In this document: in pieces, positions 52,810 through 62,325 of the stretch
How the letters are laid out: every line of letters begins with the position of its first letter
How positions within the stretch are numbered: the stretch's first letter is position 1
From: Ectothiorhodospiraceae bacterium
Lineage (GTDB): Bacteria; Pseudomonadota; Gammaproteobacteria; Nitrococcales; Aquisalimonadaceae
Direction: 5' to 3'
Length of the DNA: 64,000 nucleotides
Assembly: GCA_020831845.1 (NCBI GenBank)
Contig: JAFIFV010000061.1
Location: 1-64,000, forward strand
Notes under the pieces: model-generated
Seen by the model: the letters and a program-made list of their open reading frames with translations, nothing else
Told to the model about the DNA's origin: nothing
The model's database searches: none
Translations under genes and position numbers: made by a program

Positions 52810-55747
52810 CCTGGGCACGCTGTTCGTCGCGGCGGTCCTCTATCTGCTGCTGCTGTTCCTGATTGCCCATGCGGTGGAGAGCCGCTGGCTGCCCGCGCGG
52901 CTCACCCGCCACCCGGCCGTCTACGTGCTCTCGCTCGGTGTGTACGCCACCACCTGGAGCTACTACGGCAGCGTCGGCTTCGCCCAGGATCATGGCCTGA
53001 ACTACCTGACCATCTACCTGGGCGTGACGCTGGCGTTCGTCCTGGCACCGGTGCTGCTGATGCCGATCCTGCGGCTGACTCGCACCTACCAGTTGACCTC
53101 GGTGGCCGACCTGTTCGCGTTTCGTTTCAACAGCCAGGCGGCCGGCATCATCGTCACACTGCTGATGCTCGCCGGCGTGCTGCCCTACGTTGCGCTGCAG
53201 ATTCGCGCGGTCGCGGAATCCACGGCCGTGCTCACTGGCGAGACTTCAGCCCCACCGGTCATCGCCTTCTGGTTCGTTCTGCTGGTGACCGTATTCACCA
53301 TCATGTTCGGCGCGCGGCATGTATCACCGCGGGAGAAGCACGAGGGCCTGGTCACGGCCATCGCCTTCGAGTCGCTGATGAAGCTGATGGCATTGGCGCT
53401 GGTGGCAATTGTGGCCGTGTGGCAGGCGTTTGGCGGATTGGGAGGCATGCACGACTGGCTGCGGGAAAACCCGGAACATCTGGAGGCTTTCTATCAGCCC
53501 GCCATGGAGGGGCCGTGGACCAGTCTGCTGGTGCTGGCCTTCGCCGCCGGGTTCCTGCTGCCGCGACAGTTCCAGATGCTGTTCACTGAAAACATCAAGC
53601 CCCGGCATCTCTATACCGCCGCCTGGGCCTTCCCGCTGTTCCTGCTCGCGCTGACACTGCTGATCCCGCCCATTCTCTGGGCCGGCACCGTGCTCAACAC
53701 CGGAACCTCGGCCGATTACTATGTGCTTGGGCTGTCGCTGCTCAGCGGCTCGCCCTCACTGGCCATCCTGGCGTATCTTGGCGGCATCTCCGCAGCCAGC
53801 GCGATGATCGTGGTTACCACGCTGGCGATCTCATCCATGACGCTGAACCATCTGATCCTGCCGCTGGCAGGCCCCAACCCGGAACGCGATCTGTACGGCT
53901 CGCTGCGCTGGCTGCGCCGCATCGTCATTGCTGCGGTCATCGCCGCCGGCTTCGGCTTCTACCTGGTGCTCCAGCCCATGGGTGGGCTAGTGGGCTGGGG
54001 CCTGATCTCGTTCCTGGCTATGGCGCAACTCCTCCCCGGGATCGTGGGGTTGCTGTTCTGGCAACGGGCGACCGCCACCGGGTTCATTACCGGACTGCTG
54101 GCAGGCTCGACGGTGTGGGCATTCACCGTGCTGCTGCCACCGGTGACCGGCAGCAGCGTGATGACCCTGCTCGGCTTCGGCAGCCCCGATCCCAGCATCG
54201 GCATGGACCAGTCCGCCACTTTCTGGTCGCTCAGCATCAATGCCTTCCTGTTCGTCATCGTGTCGCTGCTGACCCGCCCGGACAAGCAGGAGCAGGAGGC
54301 GGCCGCCGCCTGCCGGGAACTGACACCGGTGCTGCCCATCGGCGATCTGCACGCCCGTTCGCCGGATCAGTTCGTGGAGCAGCTGAGTGCGGTGATGGGC
54401 TCTGAAACAGCCTTTGCCGAGGTGGACAAGGCGCTGCGGGAACTGGGCCTGAGCTGGCAGGAGAACCGTCCGAATCATCTACACGGCCTGCGCTCGCAGA
54501 TCCAACGCAACCTCTCCGGCATCATGGGCCCGGTGCTCGCGCGCATGATCGTGGACGAGCGGCTGGAACTTGACACCGAAAACCGGACGGCGCTGGCACA
54601 GAACGTACGTCTGATCGAGGACCGGCTGGAGACCTCGCAAACCCGTCTCAAGGGCCTGGCGGCGGAACTGGACAGGCTTCGCCGCTACCATCGCCAGATC
54701 ATCGAGAACCTGCCGCTGGGCGTCTGCGCGGTGGCCCAGGGCGGGCGGCTGGTGCGCTGGAACCCGGCCATGGCGCAGATCACCGGCATCCCCATGGCGG
54801 AGGTGATCGGCCGCCGCCTGGACGAGCTGGCACCGCCATGGGGGCCGCTGCTGGTGGATTTCGTGGACAAGACTGACAACCATCTGCGCAAACAGCCGGT
54901 GGAATCGGAGAACCGGATCTACTGGTACAGCCTGCACAAGGCCAAGGTGGCCCCACCCGGTCGCACGCGCAGCGGCGAGGATACCGTAATCCTCGTGGAG
55001 GATCTGACGGAACTGCAGTTACTGGAACAGGAACTGACGCACAGCGCCCGCCTGGCCTCCATAGGCCGGCTCGCAGCCGGCGTCGCCCACGAGATAGGCA
55101 ATCCGGTCACCGGAATTTCCTGCCTGGCCCAGGAGCTCAAGGAGGAAGCGACGGACAACCGCAGCGTGCTGCACTACGCCGAGGACATCCTGCAACAGGC
55201 CCAGCGTATCAATACCATCGTCCAGAGCCTGGTGCGCTACGCCCACGGCGGCAACAACGGGCGGCAGCACCTCGTGCCGGTCGACCTGCACGAGGCGGCG
55301 GCCGAAGCGCTGCGGCTCACCATGCTGAGCCGTCGGGCCCAGCGACTGCGTTTCGAGAACCGGGTGCCCGTGGGCCATTTCGCGCTGGGCGACAGCCAGC
55401 AGTTGATCCAGGTGTTCGTGAACTTGCTGACCAACGCCGTGGACGCCTGCGGCGAGGACGGAATGATCACTATCCGCAGCCTGCACAGCGGGGACTGGCT
55501 GGAAATCAGCGTACAGGACAACGGCTGCGGCATCACCCGTGATGCCATGGACTATGTTCTGGACCCGTTCTACACCACCAAACCCCCTGGCAAGGGCACC
55601 GGTCTCGGCCTTCCCCTGGCCTACAACATCATCAAGAACACCGGCGGAGACCTGCAGATCGCCAGCGACGAGGGGGGCACCCGCGTCACCATTCGATTGC
55701 GATCGGCGGACCGGGAACGTGCGGAGGAGGTGCAGCGTGCTACGTGA
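52799..55747 (+). CDS. cbrA: CbrA-like sensor: SSS transporter domain fused to histidine kinase
   Basis: 982 aa, the length of Pseudomonas CbrA. Residues about 1-490 form a sodium:solute symporter domain with about 13 membrane segments (YVLSLGVYATTWSYYGSVGFAQ, LLPRQFQMLFTENIKP). A cytosolic linker of the STAC type follows (about 500-620), then PAS (ENLPLGVCAVAQGGRLVRWNPAMAQITG), HisKA with His764 in GVAHEIGNPVTGI, and HATPase with VFVNLLTNAVDAC, VQDNGCGI and GTGLGLPLAY. All kinase boxes are intact. It likely senses or transports a small solute (histidine in Pseudomonas CbrA) and phosphorylates the CbrB-like regulator downstream. Confidence 0.88.
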   Translation: MTLDLGTLFVAAVLYLLLLFLIAHAVESRWLPARLTRHPAVYVLSLGVYATTWSYYGSVGFAQDHGLNYLTIYLGVTLAFVLAPVLLMPILRLTRTYQLTSVADLFAFRFNSQAAGIIVTLLMLAGVLPYVALQIRAVAESTAVLTGETSAPPVIAFWFVLLVTVFTIMFGARHVSPREKHEGLVTAIAFESLMKLMALALVAIVAVWQAFGGLGGMHDWLRENPEHLEAFYQPAMEGPWTSLLVLAFAAGFLLPRQFQMLFTENIKPRHLYTAAWAFPLFLLALTLLIPPILWAGTVLNTGTSADYYVLGLSLLSGSPSLAILAYLGGISAASAMIVVTTLAISSMTLNHLILPLAGPNPERDLYGSLRWLRRIVIAAVIAAGFGFYLVLQPMGGLVGWGLISFLAMAQLLPGIVGLLFWQRATATGFITGLLAGSTVWAFTVLLPPVTGSSVMTLLGFGSPDPSIGMDQSATFWSLSINAFLFVIVSLLTRPDKQEQEAAAACRELTPVLPIGDLHARSPDQFVEQLSAVMGSETAFAEVDKALRELGLSWQENRPNHLHGLRSQIQRNLSGIMGPVLARMIVDERLELDTENRTALAQNVRLIEDRLETSQTRLKGLAAELDRLRRYHRQIIENLPLGVCAVAQGGRLVRWNPAMAQITGIPMAEVIGRRLDELAPPWGPLLVDFVDKTDNHLRKQPVESENRIYWYSLHKAKVAPPGRTRSGEDTVILVEDLTELQLLEQELTHSARLASIGRLAAGVAHEIGNPVTGISCLAQELKEEATDNRSVLHYAEDILQQAQRINTIVQSLVRYAHGGNNGRQHLVPVDLHEAAAEALRLTMLSRRAQRLRFENRVPVGHFALGDSQQLIQVFVNLLTNAVDACGEDGMITIRSLHSGDWLEISVQDNGCGITRDAMDYVLDPFYTTKPPGKGTGLGLPLAYNIIKNTGGDLQIASDEGGTRVTIRLRSADRERAEEVQRAT

Positions 55748-55835
55748 CCGACCAGCAACGCCGTCCACAGCGGCACAGACAGCCACCCGCACAACGGCGC
55801 TGAGACATGACAACACACTCGAAAAGGTGAGTACC

Positions 55836-57176
55836 ATGGCGCGCATACTGATCATCGAAGACGAAGACATCATCCGCCGCTCGCTGCGGCGCCTGCTGGA
55901 AAAACAGGGCTACCAGGTGGCCGATGCCGGATCAGTGGAGGACGCCAGCGAAAACCATCACCCCGGCGACTTCGAACTGATCATTGCCGACCTGCGCCTG
56001 CCCGGCGCCGATGGTACCCGCATGCTGGAGCTGGCGCCGGAGGTACCCACCATCATCATGACCAGTTATGCCAGTGTGCGCTCCGCAGTGGAGGCCATGA
56101 AGCTGGGTGCGCTGGACTACATTGCAAAGCCCTTCGACAACGACGATCTGGTACTCACGGTTCAGCGCGCGCTGAAGGAGAACCAGTTGCGGAGGCAGAA
56201 CGCCGCATTGAAGGCGGACGTGGAACGCACCTACCCCGTGGCCGGCATCGTCGGTGAATCCGCAGTAATGAAATCCGTATTCGGTCGGATTGCCAAGGTG
56301 GCTCCCACCGGAACGACGGTACTGATCCTGGGTGAGTCAGGCACGGGCAAGGAACTGGTTGCACGCGCTCTGCATGAACACAGCAGCCGCCGTGACGGGC
56401 CGCTGATCACCGTGAACTGCGCCGCCATCCCGGACACGCTGATAGAGGCGGAACTGTTCGGCCACGAGAAGGGCGCCTTCACCGGTGCGGTCAGCACGCG
56501 CCAGGGATTGGTGGAGGCCGCTGACGGCGGCACGCTGTTCCTGGACGAAATCGGTGAACTGCCCTTCGCCGCACAGGCGCGTCTGCTGCGCGTCCTGCAG
56601 GAAGGCGAGATCCGGCGCGTCGGGGCTTCCCGGTCACGCCGGGTGGATGTCCGCCTGATCGCGGCCACGCACCGTGATCTGGAGAAGAGGGTCAGCAAAG
56701 GCGAGTTCCGGGAAGACCTGTATTTCCGGATCAATGTCATGGAAATCCGCCTGCCACCGCTGCGGGAGCGCGGCGATGACATACTGCTGCTGGCCAAGCA
56801 CCTGCTGGAACGTGCCTGCCAGCGCCTGAAACAGCCCCCGCTGCGCTTCAGCAAGGAAGCCCTGAGCAGCCTGCGCAACTACAGCTGGCCGGGCAATGTG
56901 CGCGAGATGGAAAACGCCATTGAGCGCGCGGTGATACTGACGGACAGCGCCAGCATCACGCCCGATCTGCTGGGGCTGCCAAGCGAAAACGCGGCGGGTG
57001 TCTCGACGATGACGCCGGACCTTTCCCTGGAAGATTATTTCCGCCAGTTCGTGCTGGAAAACCAGGACCAATGCACCGAGACCGAACTGGCGCGCCGGCT
57101 GGGAATCAGCCGCAAGGCGCTGTGGGAGAAGCGGCACAGGCTGGGCATTCCCCGCCCGGCTGCGGTCCGCCGCTGA
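55836..57176 (+). CDS. cbrB: CbrB-like NtrC-family response regulator
   Basis: 446 aa. Receiver with Asp52 ([14 protein letters not shown]); sigma54-activating AAA+ domain with [16 protein letters not shown] (Walker A), the sigma54-contact loop GAFTGA, and [14 protein letters not shown] (Walker B); C-terminal Fis-type HTH ([24 protein letters not shown]). It activates sigma54 promoters from distance. ATG at 55836 after GAAAAGGTGAGTACC; the track start at 55539 lies inside cbrA. acs, with a sigma54-like promoter, is the next gene. Confidence 0.9.
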   Translation: MARILIIEDEDIIRRSLRRLLEKQGYQVADAGSVEDASENHHPGDFELIIADLRLPGADGTRMLELAPEVPTIIMTSYASVRSAVEAMKLGALDYIAKPFDNDDLVLTVQRALKENQLRRQNAALKADVERTYPVAGIVGESAVMKSVFGRIAKVAPTGTTVLILGESGTGKELVARALHEHSSRRDGPLITVNCAAIPDTLIEAELFGHEKGAFTGAVSTRQGLVEAADGGTLFLDEIGELPFAAQARLLRVLQEGEIRRVGASRSRRVDVRLIAATHRDLEKRVSKGEFREDLYFRINVMEIRLPPLRERGDDILLLAKHLLERACQRLKQPPLRFSKEALSSLRNYSWPGNVREMENAIERAVILTDSASITPDLLGLPSENAAGVSTMTPDLSLEDYFRQFVLENQDQCTETELARRLGISRKALWEKRHRLGIPRPAAVRR

Positions 57177-57207
57177 GATGCCGGGTGCGCCAGAGATGTC
57201 GCAACTC

Positions 57208-57224
57208 TGTTACCGACGGTGACA
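57208..57224. promoter_or_regulatory. Palindrome TGTTACC-GAC-GGTGACA upstream of acs
   Basis: 7+3+7 inverted repeat with one mismatch. Its centre is about 99 bp upstream of the start expected from the -24/-12 element at 57289, a standard position for an upstream activating site of a sigma54 activator. It shares both arms with the sites at 52491 and 59526. Confidence 0.65.
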
Positions 57225-57288
57225 TCGTCCTGGCACACACGGTGGCGCGCCCGAGCCGCGGCTTAAACAAAACAATGACTTGCATTTC

Positions 57289-57304
57289 TGGCAAGGGGTT
57301 TGCT
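57289..57304 (+). promoter_or_regulatory. Sigma54 (-24/-12) promoter of acs
   Basis: TGGCAAGGGGTTTGCT matches the sigma54 consensus TGGCACGN4TTGCW at all invariant positions, with GG and GC spaced 12 apart. Transcription should start near 57315, giving a leader of about 165 nt before the acs ATG at 57479. The gene directly upstream encodes a sigma54 activator. Confidence 0.8.
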
Positions 57305-57406
57305 TGGAAATCATGAGACACCGGTAAGCCTGCAACAGGGCTTCCGCAGACAGGTCGGCCAGCCGGCCCGTGCGCCGGAAACGCGCACCGGGCGGTTAAT
57401 CGCCAC

Positions 57407-57426
57407 AAGCCTGCTAGGCTTTTTTT
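57407..57426 (+). terminator. Terminator-like hairpin in the acs leader
   Basis: AAGCCT-GCT-AGGCTT is followed by TTTTT. The stem is only 6 bp. It lies between the proposed sigma54 start and acs, so it may be an attenuator or a terminator for transcripts from cbrB. Confidence 0.5.
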
Positions 57427-57478
57427 CAGAAGGGGACCGTCCGCACTGGCCGGAACCCCGAGAACAGGAGGAGTTCCC

Positions 57479-59419
57479 ATGTCCGACAGCAAGGTTTACC
57501 CCGTGCCCCCGGAAACCGCCAAACAGGCGCTGCTTCGCCAGGAAGACTACCTGCGCATGTACAAGCAGTCTCTGGACGATCCGGATGGTTTCTGGGGTGA
57601 GCAGGCGGAGAAGCAACTGACCTGGTTCAAGCGCTGGGACAAGGTCAATGGGTCCGATCTCGGCAAGGGCGAAATCCGCTGGTTCGAGGGCGGGAAGCTG
57701 AACGCCGCCTACAACTGCCTGGATCGCCACCTGGACAGCCGCGGTGACCAGACCGCGATCATCTGGGAACCGGATGACCCGAAGGCCGAAGCGCTGCACA
57801 TCAGCTATCGCGATATGCACGAGCGCGTCTGCCGCTTCGCCAACGCGCTGAAAGAGCACGGTGTGAAGAAGGGTGATCGCGTCTGCATCTATCTGCCGAT
57901 GATTCCGGAAGCAGCCGTGGCCATGCTGGCCTGCGCTCGCATCGGCGCGATTCATTCGGTCGTGTTCGGTGGCTTCTCGCCGCAGGCCCTGCAAGACCGG
58001 GTGCTCAACTCCGACTGCCAGGTCGTGGTGACCGCAGATGAAAGTGTACGCGGCGGCCGTAGCTTCCCGCTGAAAACCAACGCTGACCAGGCGCTGAAGC
58101 AGTGTCCGAACGTGCGTACCGTTTTCGTGGTACAGCGTACCGGCGGCAAGATCGACTGGAATGACGGCCGGGACGTCTGGTATCACGAAGCAGTCCAGAA
58201 AGTCTCCGCCGATTGCCCCGCGGAGGAAAACGACGCCGAAGATCCGCTCTTCATCCTCTACACCTCCGGTTCGACCGGCAAGCCCAAGGGCGTGCTGCAC
58301 ACCACCGGCGGCTACATGCTGGGCGCAAGCCTCACCCACCGTTACGTGTTCGACTACCACGAAGGCGAGGTGTACTGGTGCACCGCCGACGTGGGCTGGG
58401 TCACCGGTCATTCCTATATCGTCTACGGTCCGCTGGCGAACGGTGCGATCAGCCTGATGTTCGAGGGTGTTCCCACCTACCCGGACGCCGGCCGTTTCTG
58501 GGACGTGGTGGACAAGCACAACGTGGCCATCTTCTATACCGCCCCCACCGCCATCCGGGCCCTTATGGGCCAGGGCAACGACTTCGTCACCCGCGCCAAG
58601 CGCTCCTCGCTGCGGCTGCTCGGGACGGTGGGCGAACCCATCAATCCCGAGGCCTGGGAGTGGTACTACAACGTGGTGGGCGACAAGCGCTGCCAGATTG
58701 TCGATACCTGGTGGCAGACCGAGACCGGCTCCATCCTGATCACGCCGCTGCCCGGCTGCACCGACCTGAAACCCGGTTCGGCCACGCGGCCGTTCTTCGG
58801 GATCGAGCCGCAACTGGTGGATAACGACGGCAAGGTACTGGAAGGGGTAGCCTCCGGCAACCTGTGCATTGCGCGCTCCTGGCCGTCCATGATGCGCACC
58901 GTCTATGGCGACCACAAGCGCTTCATGGAAACCTACCTGTCGGCCTACGAGGGCAAGTACTTCACGGGTGACGGGGCCAGACGCGACGAGGACGGGTACT
59001 ACTGGATCACCGGCCGGGTGGATGATGTGCTGAACGTCTCGGGCCACCGGATGGGAACAGCCGAGGTGGAGAGCGCCCTGGTGCTGCATCCGAAGGTGGC
59101 GGAAGCCGCCGTGGTCGGATTCCCCCACGACGTCAAGGGCCAGGGCATCTATGCCTACGTCACACTGATGTCTGGTGCCGAGCCATCGGAGGAACTGCAG
59201 AAGGAACTGCTGGATCTGGTCCGCAAGGAAATCGGCGCGATCGCCAAGCCCGACTTCATCCAGTGGGCGCCCGGCCTGCCGAAAACCCGGTCCGGCAAGA
59301 TCATGCGCCGTATCCTGCGCAAGGTCGCCTGCAACGAGCTGGACAGCCTGGGCGACACCAGCACGCTGGCCGACCCGGCAGTGGTGGACGAGCTGATAGA
59401 ACACCGCGCCAACCGGTAA
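57479..59419 (+). CDS. acs: Acetyl-CoA synthetase
   Basis: 646 aa. Activates acetate to acetyl-CoA through acetyl-AMP in the cytosol. It has the AMP-binding motif [74 protein letters not shown], and the regulatory Lys in [17 protein letters not shown], a target of protein acetylation. ATG at 57479 follows AACAGGAGGAGTTCCC. It sits between two transporter-type sensor systems and has a sigma54-like promoter. Confidence 0.97.
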   Translation: MSDSKVYPVPPETAKQALLRQEDYLRMYKQSLDDPDGFWGEQAEKQLTWFKRWDKVNGSDLGKGEIRWFEGGKLNAAYNCLDRHLDSRGDQTAIIWEPDDPKAEALHISYRDMHERVCRFANALKEHGVKKGDRVCIYLPMIPEAAVAMLACARIGAIHSVVFGGFSPQALQDRVLNSDCQVVVTADESVRGGRSFPLKTNADQALKQCPNVRTVFVVQRTGGKIDWNDGRDVWYHEAVQKVSADCPAEENDAEDPLFILYTSGSTGKPKGVLHTTGGYMLGASLTHRYVFDYHEGEVYWCTADVGWVTGHSYIVYGPLANGAISLMFEGVPTYPDAGRFWDVVDKHNVAIFYTAPTAIRALMGQGNDFVTRAKRSSLRLLGTVGEPINPEAWEWYYNVVGDKRCQIVDTWWQTETGSILITPLPGCTDLKPGSATRPFFGIEPQLVDNDGKVLEGVASGNLCIARSWPSMMRTVYGDHKRFMETYLSAYEGKYFTGDGARRDEDGYYWITGRVDDVLNVSGHRMGTAEVESALVLHPKVAEAAVVGFPHDVKGQGIYAYVTLMSGAEPSEELQKELLDLVRKEIGAIAKPDFIQWAPGLPKTRSGKIMRRILRKVACNELDSLGDTSTLADPAVVDELIEHRANR

Positions 59420-59525
59420 GGCGTTCCCTCCCCGGGCCCGCGCAGAGGGGCACGGGGATACGGAACCCACATTCCCGGCTGTGCCCACCTTTACGCAGCC
59501 GGGTCTCTTGTAACTGCCGGGCCGG

Positions 59526-59542
59526 CGTTACCCTCGGTAACA
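59526..59542. promoter_or_regulatory. Palindrome CGTTACC-CTC-GGTAACA upstream of the receiver operon
   Basis: Perfect in the six inner bases of each arm (GTTACC/GGTAAC). A further half-site, GGTAACA, lies at 59557-59563. It lies between acs and the receiver gene, 112 bp before its GTG start. Same motif as at 52491 and 57208. Confidence 0.65.
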
Positions 59543-59653
59543 CCCCTCTGCGCGGGGGTAACACCCGGCCAGCGGCATCGAAGGCGAAAGGTGCGGTTCC
59601 GGACCGGAGCCGCACAATCAACCAGCCCCGCCCCGGGGCTACTGGAAGCGGCC

Positions 59654-60022
59654 GTGGCGAAGACCGTGCTTATCGTGGATGATGAACCCAATATTCTGCT
59701 TTCTCTGGAATTCCTGATGAAACAGTCCGGTTATGTCGTGCAGACCGCGGAAAACGGGGAGCAGGCGCTGGAGATGATCCGGCAGGCGCCTCCTGATCTC
59801 GTGCTACTGGATGTGATGATGCCCCGCAAGGATGGCTTCCAGGTGTGCCAGGAGATCAGGCAGGAGCACGATACCGGGTCAGTCCGCATCATCATGCTGA
59901 CCGCCAAGGGGAGACACTCCGAACAGGAAACGGGCCTGGGCCTTGGGGCCGACGATTACGTCACCAAACCCTTCTCCACCCAGGATGTGGTCCACAAGGT
60001 CCAACGGCTGCTGGGGGACTGA
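59654..60022 (+). CDS. Single-domain response regulator
   Basis: 122 aa, receiver only. VAKTVLIVDDEPNILLSLEFL with the acidic pair, phospho-acceptor Asp53 in DLVLLDVMMPRKDGF, MLTAKGR (Thr) and DDYVTKPFST (Lys). There is no output domain, so it must act by protein contact or as a phosphate sink. GTG at 59654 after TGGAAGCGGCC; no ATG fits. The next gene starts directly after its stop. The acs-linked LuxR-type regulators of Vibrio and Pseudomonas (CrbR/ErdR) have an HTH, unlike this one. Confidence 0.9.
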   Translation: MAKTVLIVDDEPNILLSLEFLMKQSGYVVQTAENGEQALEMIRQAPPDLVLLDVMMPRKDGFQVCQEIRQEHDTGSVRIIMLTAKGRHSEQETGLGLGADDYVTKPFSTQDVVHKVQRLLGD

Positions 60023-62098
60023 ATGCCCGCGCCGTTGACCCCTCGCGCGAAGCTGGGGCTGGCCTTCCTGCTCCTGGCCGGCGGTGTTGCGGCCACCTTT
60101 ATCCTCATCGGTCTGATCGTGCGGCCTGCGCTGGCCTCCCTGCCTGCACTGCCACTGGTACTGGCAGCCTCGATGCTGGTGCTGGGCCTGCTGCTGCTCG
60201 TGGTCTGGGCCGCGCTTGACCGCCGGCTGATCAGGCCTGTCATGGAACTGACGGAGGCAAGCCGGCAGTTGCTGCTCGGCAAGCCGCCTCCCCCCCTTTC
60301 ACCGCCACGCATCAGCATGCTTGATGAACTTTCGGAGAACATGGGACTGCTGGCCGCCGATCTGCAGCAGAGCAGACAGGACATCAACCGCGCGGTGGCC
60401 TCCGGTGCCGCCGGCCTGCAGGATGAGCAGAAACGCCTGCAGGCCGTGCTGTCGGACATGGATGACGGTGCGCTGATCTGCGACCGCGAAGGCGGGATCC
60501 TGCTCTTCAACCGCACCGCCGCGCAACTGCACGGCGATGACGTGCGGCCTGGCCGCTCCATTTACGAACTTTGGGCCCGGGCCGCTCTGGAACAGAACGT
60601 GCGCGCCTTGCAGAGGCCGCGGGCCACGACCAGCACCGAGGGCCAGCCCGGAGAGCTCTCGGAGTTTCTCTGCGCAACGCTGGAGCGCGGCGAGCTGATG
60701 CGGTGCCGTGTGCGGCTGCTGCCCGCCAGCGCCGCGCTTCGCCCCGGTTTTCTGATCACCTTCAGGCCCGCCAGCGACGAGGCAAACGGGCTGATGGACG
60801 CCCAGCCCAGCCTGCAAGCGGCAGTGGAAGCCTTGCGTTCTCCCCTGGCCAGCCTGCGCGCCGCCGCCGAAAACCTGGTCAGGGAGCAGGACATGGACGA
60901 GGAAGATCGTCAGCGCTTCCAGAGCATGATCGTCCGGGAGAGCCGGGAACTGTCCCAACGCGTGGACTGGATCAGCGAGACCAGCCAGCGCTTCCTGTTC
61001 AACCCCGCGCACATGGCTGATGTCCTGACATCTGACATGCTGCTGAGCGTACGCCTGGCACAACAGGACGGCATTCGGTTGCCCCACATACTGGAAACCG
61101 GCCACCCCCTCTGGCTGCACGCCGACGGCTACGCGATCAGGCGTTTGTTGCTCAACCTGCTGCACCATCTGCGCGACGACCATCATGTGGGCGACGTCGA
61201 GGCCGAGGCGCTGCTGGGCGACCGCCGTATCTACATCGATCTTCGCTGGCGCGGGGAGCCGACGCCAGTCACGGTACTGGATCAATGGCTCGGCGAACCG
61301 CTGGCGGGAAGCCCCGAGAACCTGACCGGTCGCATGGTGCTGGAAAACCATGGGTCGGTGTGCTGGAGCCAGTGGGACAGACGCCGATCCGGGATCAGCA
61401 CGCTGCGTATTCCGCTGCCAGCGGCCCGGGGGCAGCGGAATGCCTGGGCACCGGCCGCTTCCCACACATCGTCCAGCGCCCCCTCCCTGTCCCCCATGCG
61501 GCGGGAAAGCGGCGACCAGCGGCCGCGGCCGCTGTCGGACTCTTCCCTGTTCGACCTCGGACACACTGCCCTGGCTGTGCGGTTCACCCCTGCCGACTCT
61601 CCGGGCGGCTTGCCGGTGCTTAGCGAATTCGCCGCACGCCGGGTAGTCAAGGGCCGGCGGGTGCCAGGCACTGGCTTGCACCTGTTGCTGGGGGACGGAT
61701 CCGGAAAAGTGCCGCTGGACGAGGCCCTGCTACGGCTGCATGCCTTCAGTCGCGGCACGGCACTGGTCGGCCACGAAACCGGGCCGATCATGCAGTTCCT
61801 GCACATGCATCAGGCCGAATCCGGCGCCCGCTTCGAGCATCCGGTGCTGGACATCGCGCTGCTTTCTGCCCTGCTGCACGACCATACCGCCGATCACTCG
61901 TTCGAATCCCTGATCTGGCGGATGGGCCTGGAGCGACCGGAGTCCAGGCCCAGCGTCGCCGATGACGCGGACGGCGTCGCCGACATCTTCTGCCGCATGC
62001 TGCCGCTGCTGCGGCAACGGGGTATCGAACGCGTGAGCGAAGCCGTCGAGGCCTGCAGGCAATTAATGACCGTGCAACAGGCAGGAGGTCACCCATGA
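60023..62098 (+). CDS. Membrane protein fusing a degenerate histidine kinase and a degenerate DnaQ-like exonuclease
   Basis: 691 aa. Two membrane segments (residues about 13-33 and 45-65), a HAMP/coiled region, and a PAS-like domain (about 140-245: LQAVLSDMDDGALICDREGGILLFNRTAAQLHG). A DHp-like helix follows in which the usual HELRTPL reads EALRSPL, so the phospho-acceptor is Glu269. The ATPase-like part (about 340-455) has no clear G boxes. From residue 508 the sequence follows DEDDh exonucleases, but FDTETTGL reads FDLGHTAL, the second motif VGHETGPIMQFL lacks its Asp, and the third reads PSVADDA without His. Both halves therefore look catalytically dead. ATG follows the receiver stop directly; its own stop overlaps the next gene (ATGA). 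Confidence 0.8.
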   Translation: MPAPLTPRAKLGLAFLLLAGGVAATFILIGLIVRPALASLPALPLVLAASMLVLGLLLLVVWAALDRRLIRPVMELTEASRQLLLGKPPPPLSPPRISMLDELSENMGLLAADLQQSRQDINRAVASGAAGLQDEQKRLQAVLSDMDDGALICDREGGILLFNRTAAQLHGDDVRPGRSIYELWARAALEQNVRALQRPRATTSTEGQPGELSEFLCATLERGELMRCRVRLLPASAALRPGFLITFRPASDEANGLMDAQPSLQAAVEALRSPLASLRAAAENLVREQDMDEEDRQRFQSMIVRESRELSQRVDWISETSQRFLFNPAHMADVLTSDMLLSVRLAQQDGIRLPHILETGHPLWLHADGYAIRRLLLNLLHHLRDDHHVGDVEAEALLGDRRIYIDLRWRGEPTPVTVLDQWLGEPLAGSPENLTGRMVLENHGSVCWSQWDRRRSGISTLRIPLPAARGQRNAWAPAASHTSSSAPSLSPMRRESGDQRPRPLSDSSLFDLGHTALAVRFTPADSPGGLPVLSEFAARRVVKGRRVPGTGLHLLLGDGSGKVPLDEALLRLHAFSRGTALVGHETGPIMQFLHMHQAESGARFEHPVLDIALLSALLHDHTADHSFESLIWRMGLERPESRPSVADDADGVADIFCRMLPLLRQRGIERVSEAVEACRQLMTVQQAGGHP

Positions 62099-62325
62099 GC
62101 GCCACCCGCGGACAACCCCGCCGCCGGGAGAGACTGATCGCATTGGCGATCATCGGCTTCCTGCTACTGAATTACCCGCTGCTGGCGATCTTTGCGACGG
62201 ATATCCGTGTGCTGGGCCTGCCGCTGCTCTGGGTCTACCTGTTCGCCGCCTGGGTGCTTATCATCGCCTGCACCGGCTTTCTGCTGCGACGCGGCCGCGG
62301 CCCACGGCAGGACGGGCAGCCCTGA
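62095..62325 (+). CDS. Small two-helix membrane protein
   Basis: 76 aa. A basic N-terminus (MSATRGQPRRRERLIA) is followed by two membrane segments (LAIIGFLLLNYPLLAIFAT and LGLPLLWVYLFAAWVLIIACTGFLL) and a basic tail. It overlaps the genes on both sides (ATGA and TGATG). Like the CbrX-like protein at 52609 it directly precedes a transporter-kinase, so it may be an accessory subunit or regulator of that protein. Confidence 0.75.
   Translation: MSATRGQPRRRERLIALAIIGFLLLNYPLLAIFATDIRVLGLPLLWVYLFAAWVLIIACTGFLLRRGRGPRQDGQP

Noticed and set aside
55539-55835. Upstream extension of the cbrB-like ORF
   Set aside because: These residues read through cbrA in another frame; the receiver domain begins exactly at ATG 55836 after a ribosome site.
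57311-59488. 725-aa minus-strand ORF opposite acs
   Set aside because: Shadow of acs, which has every catalytic motif on the plus strand.
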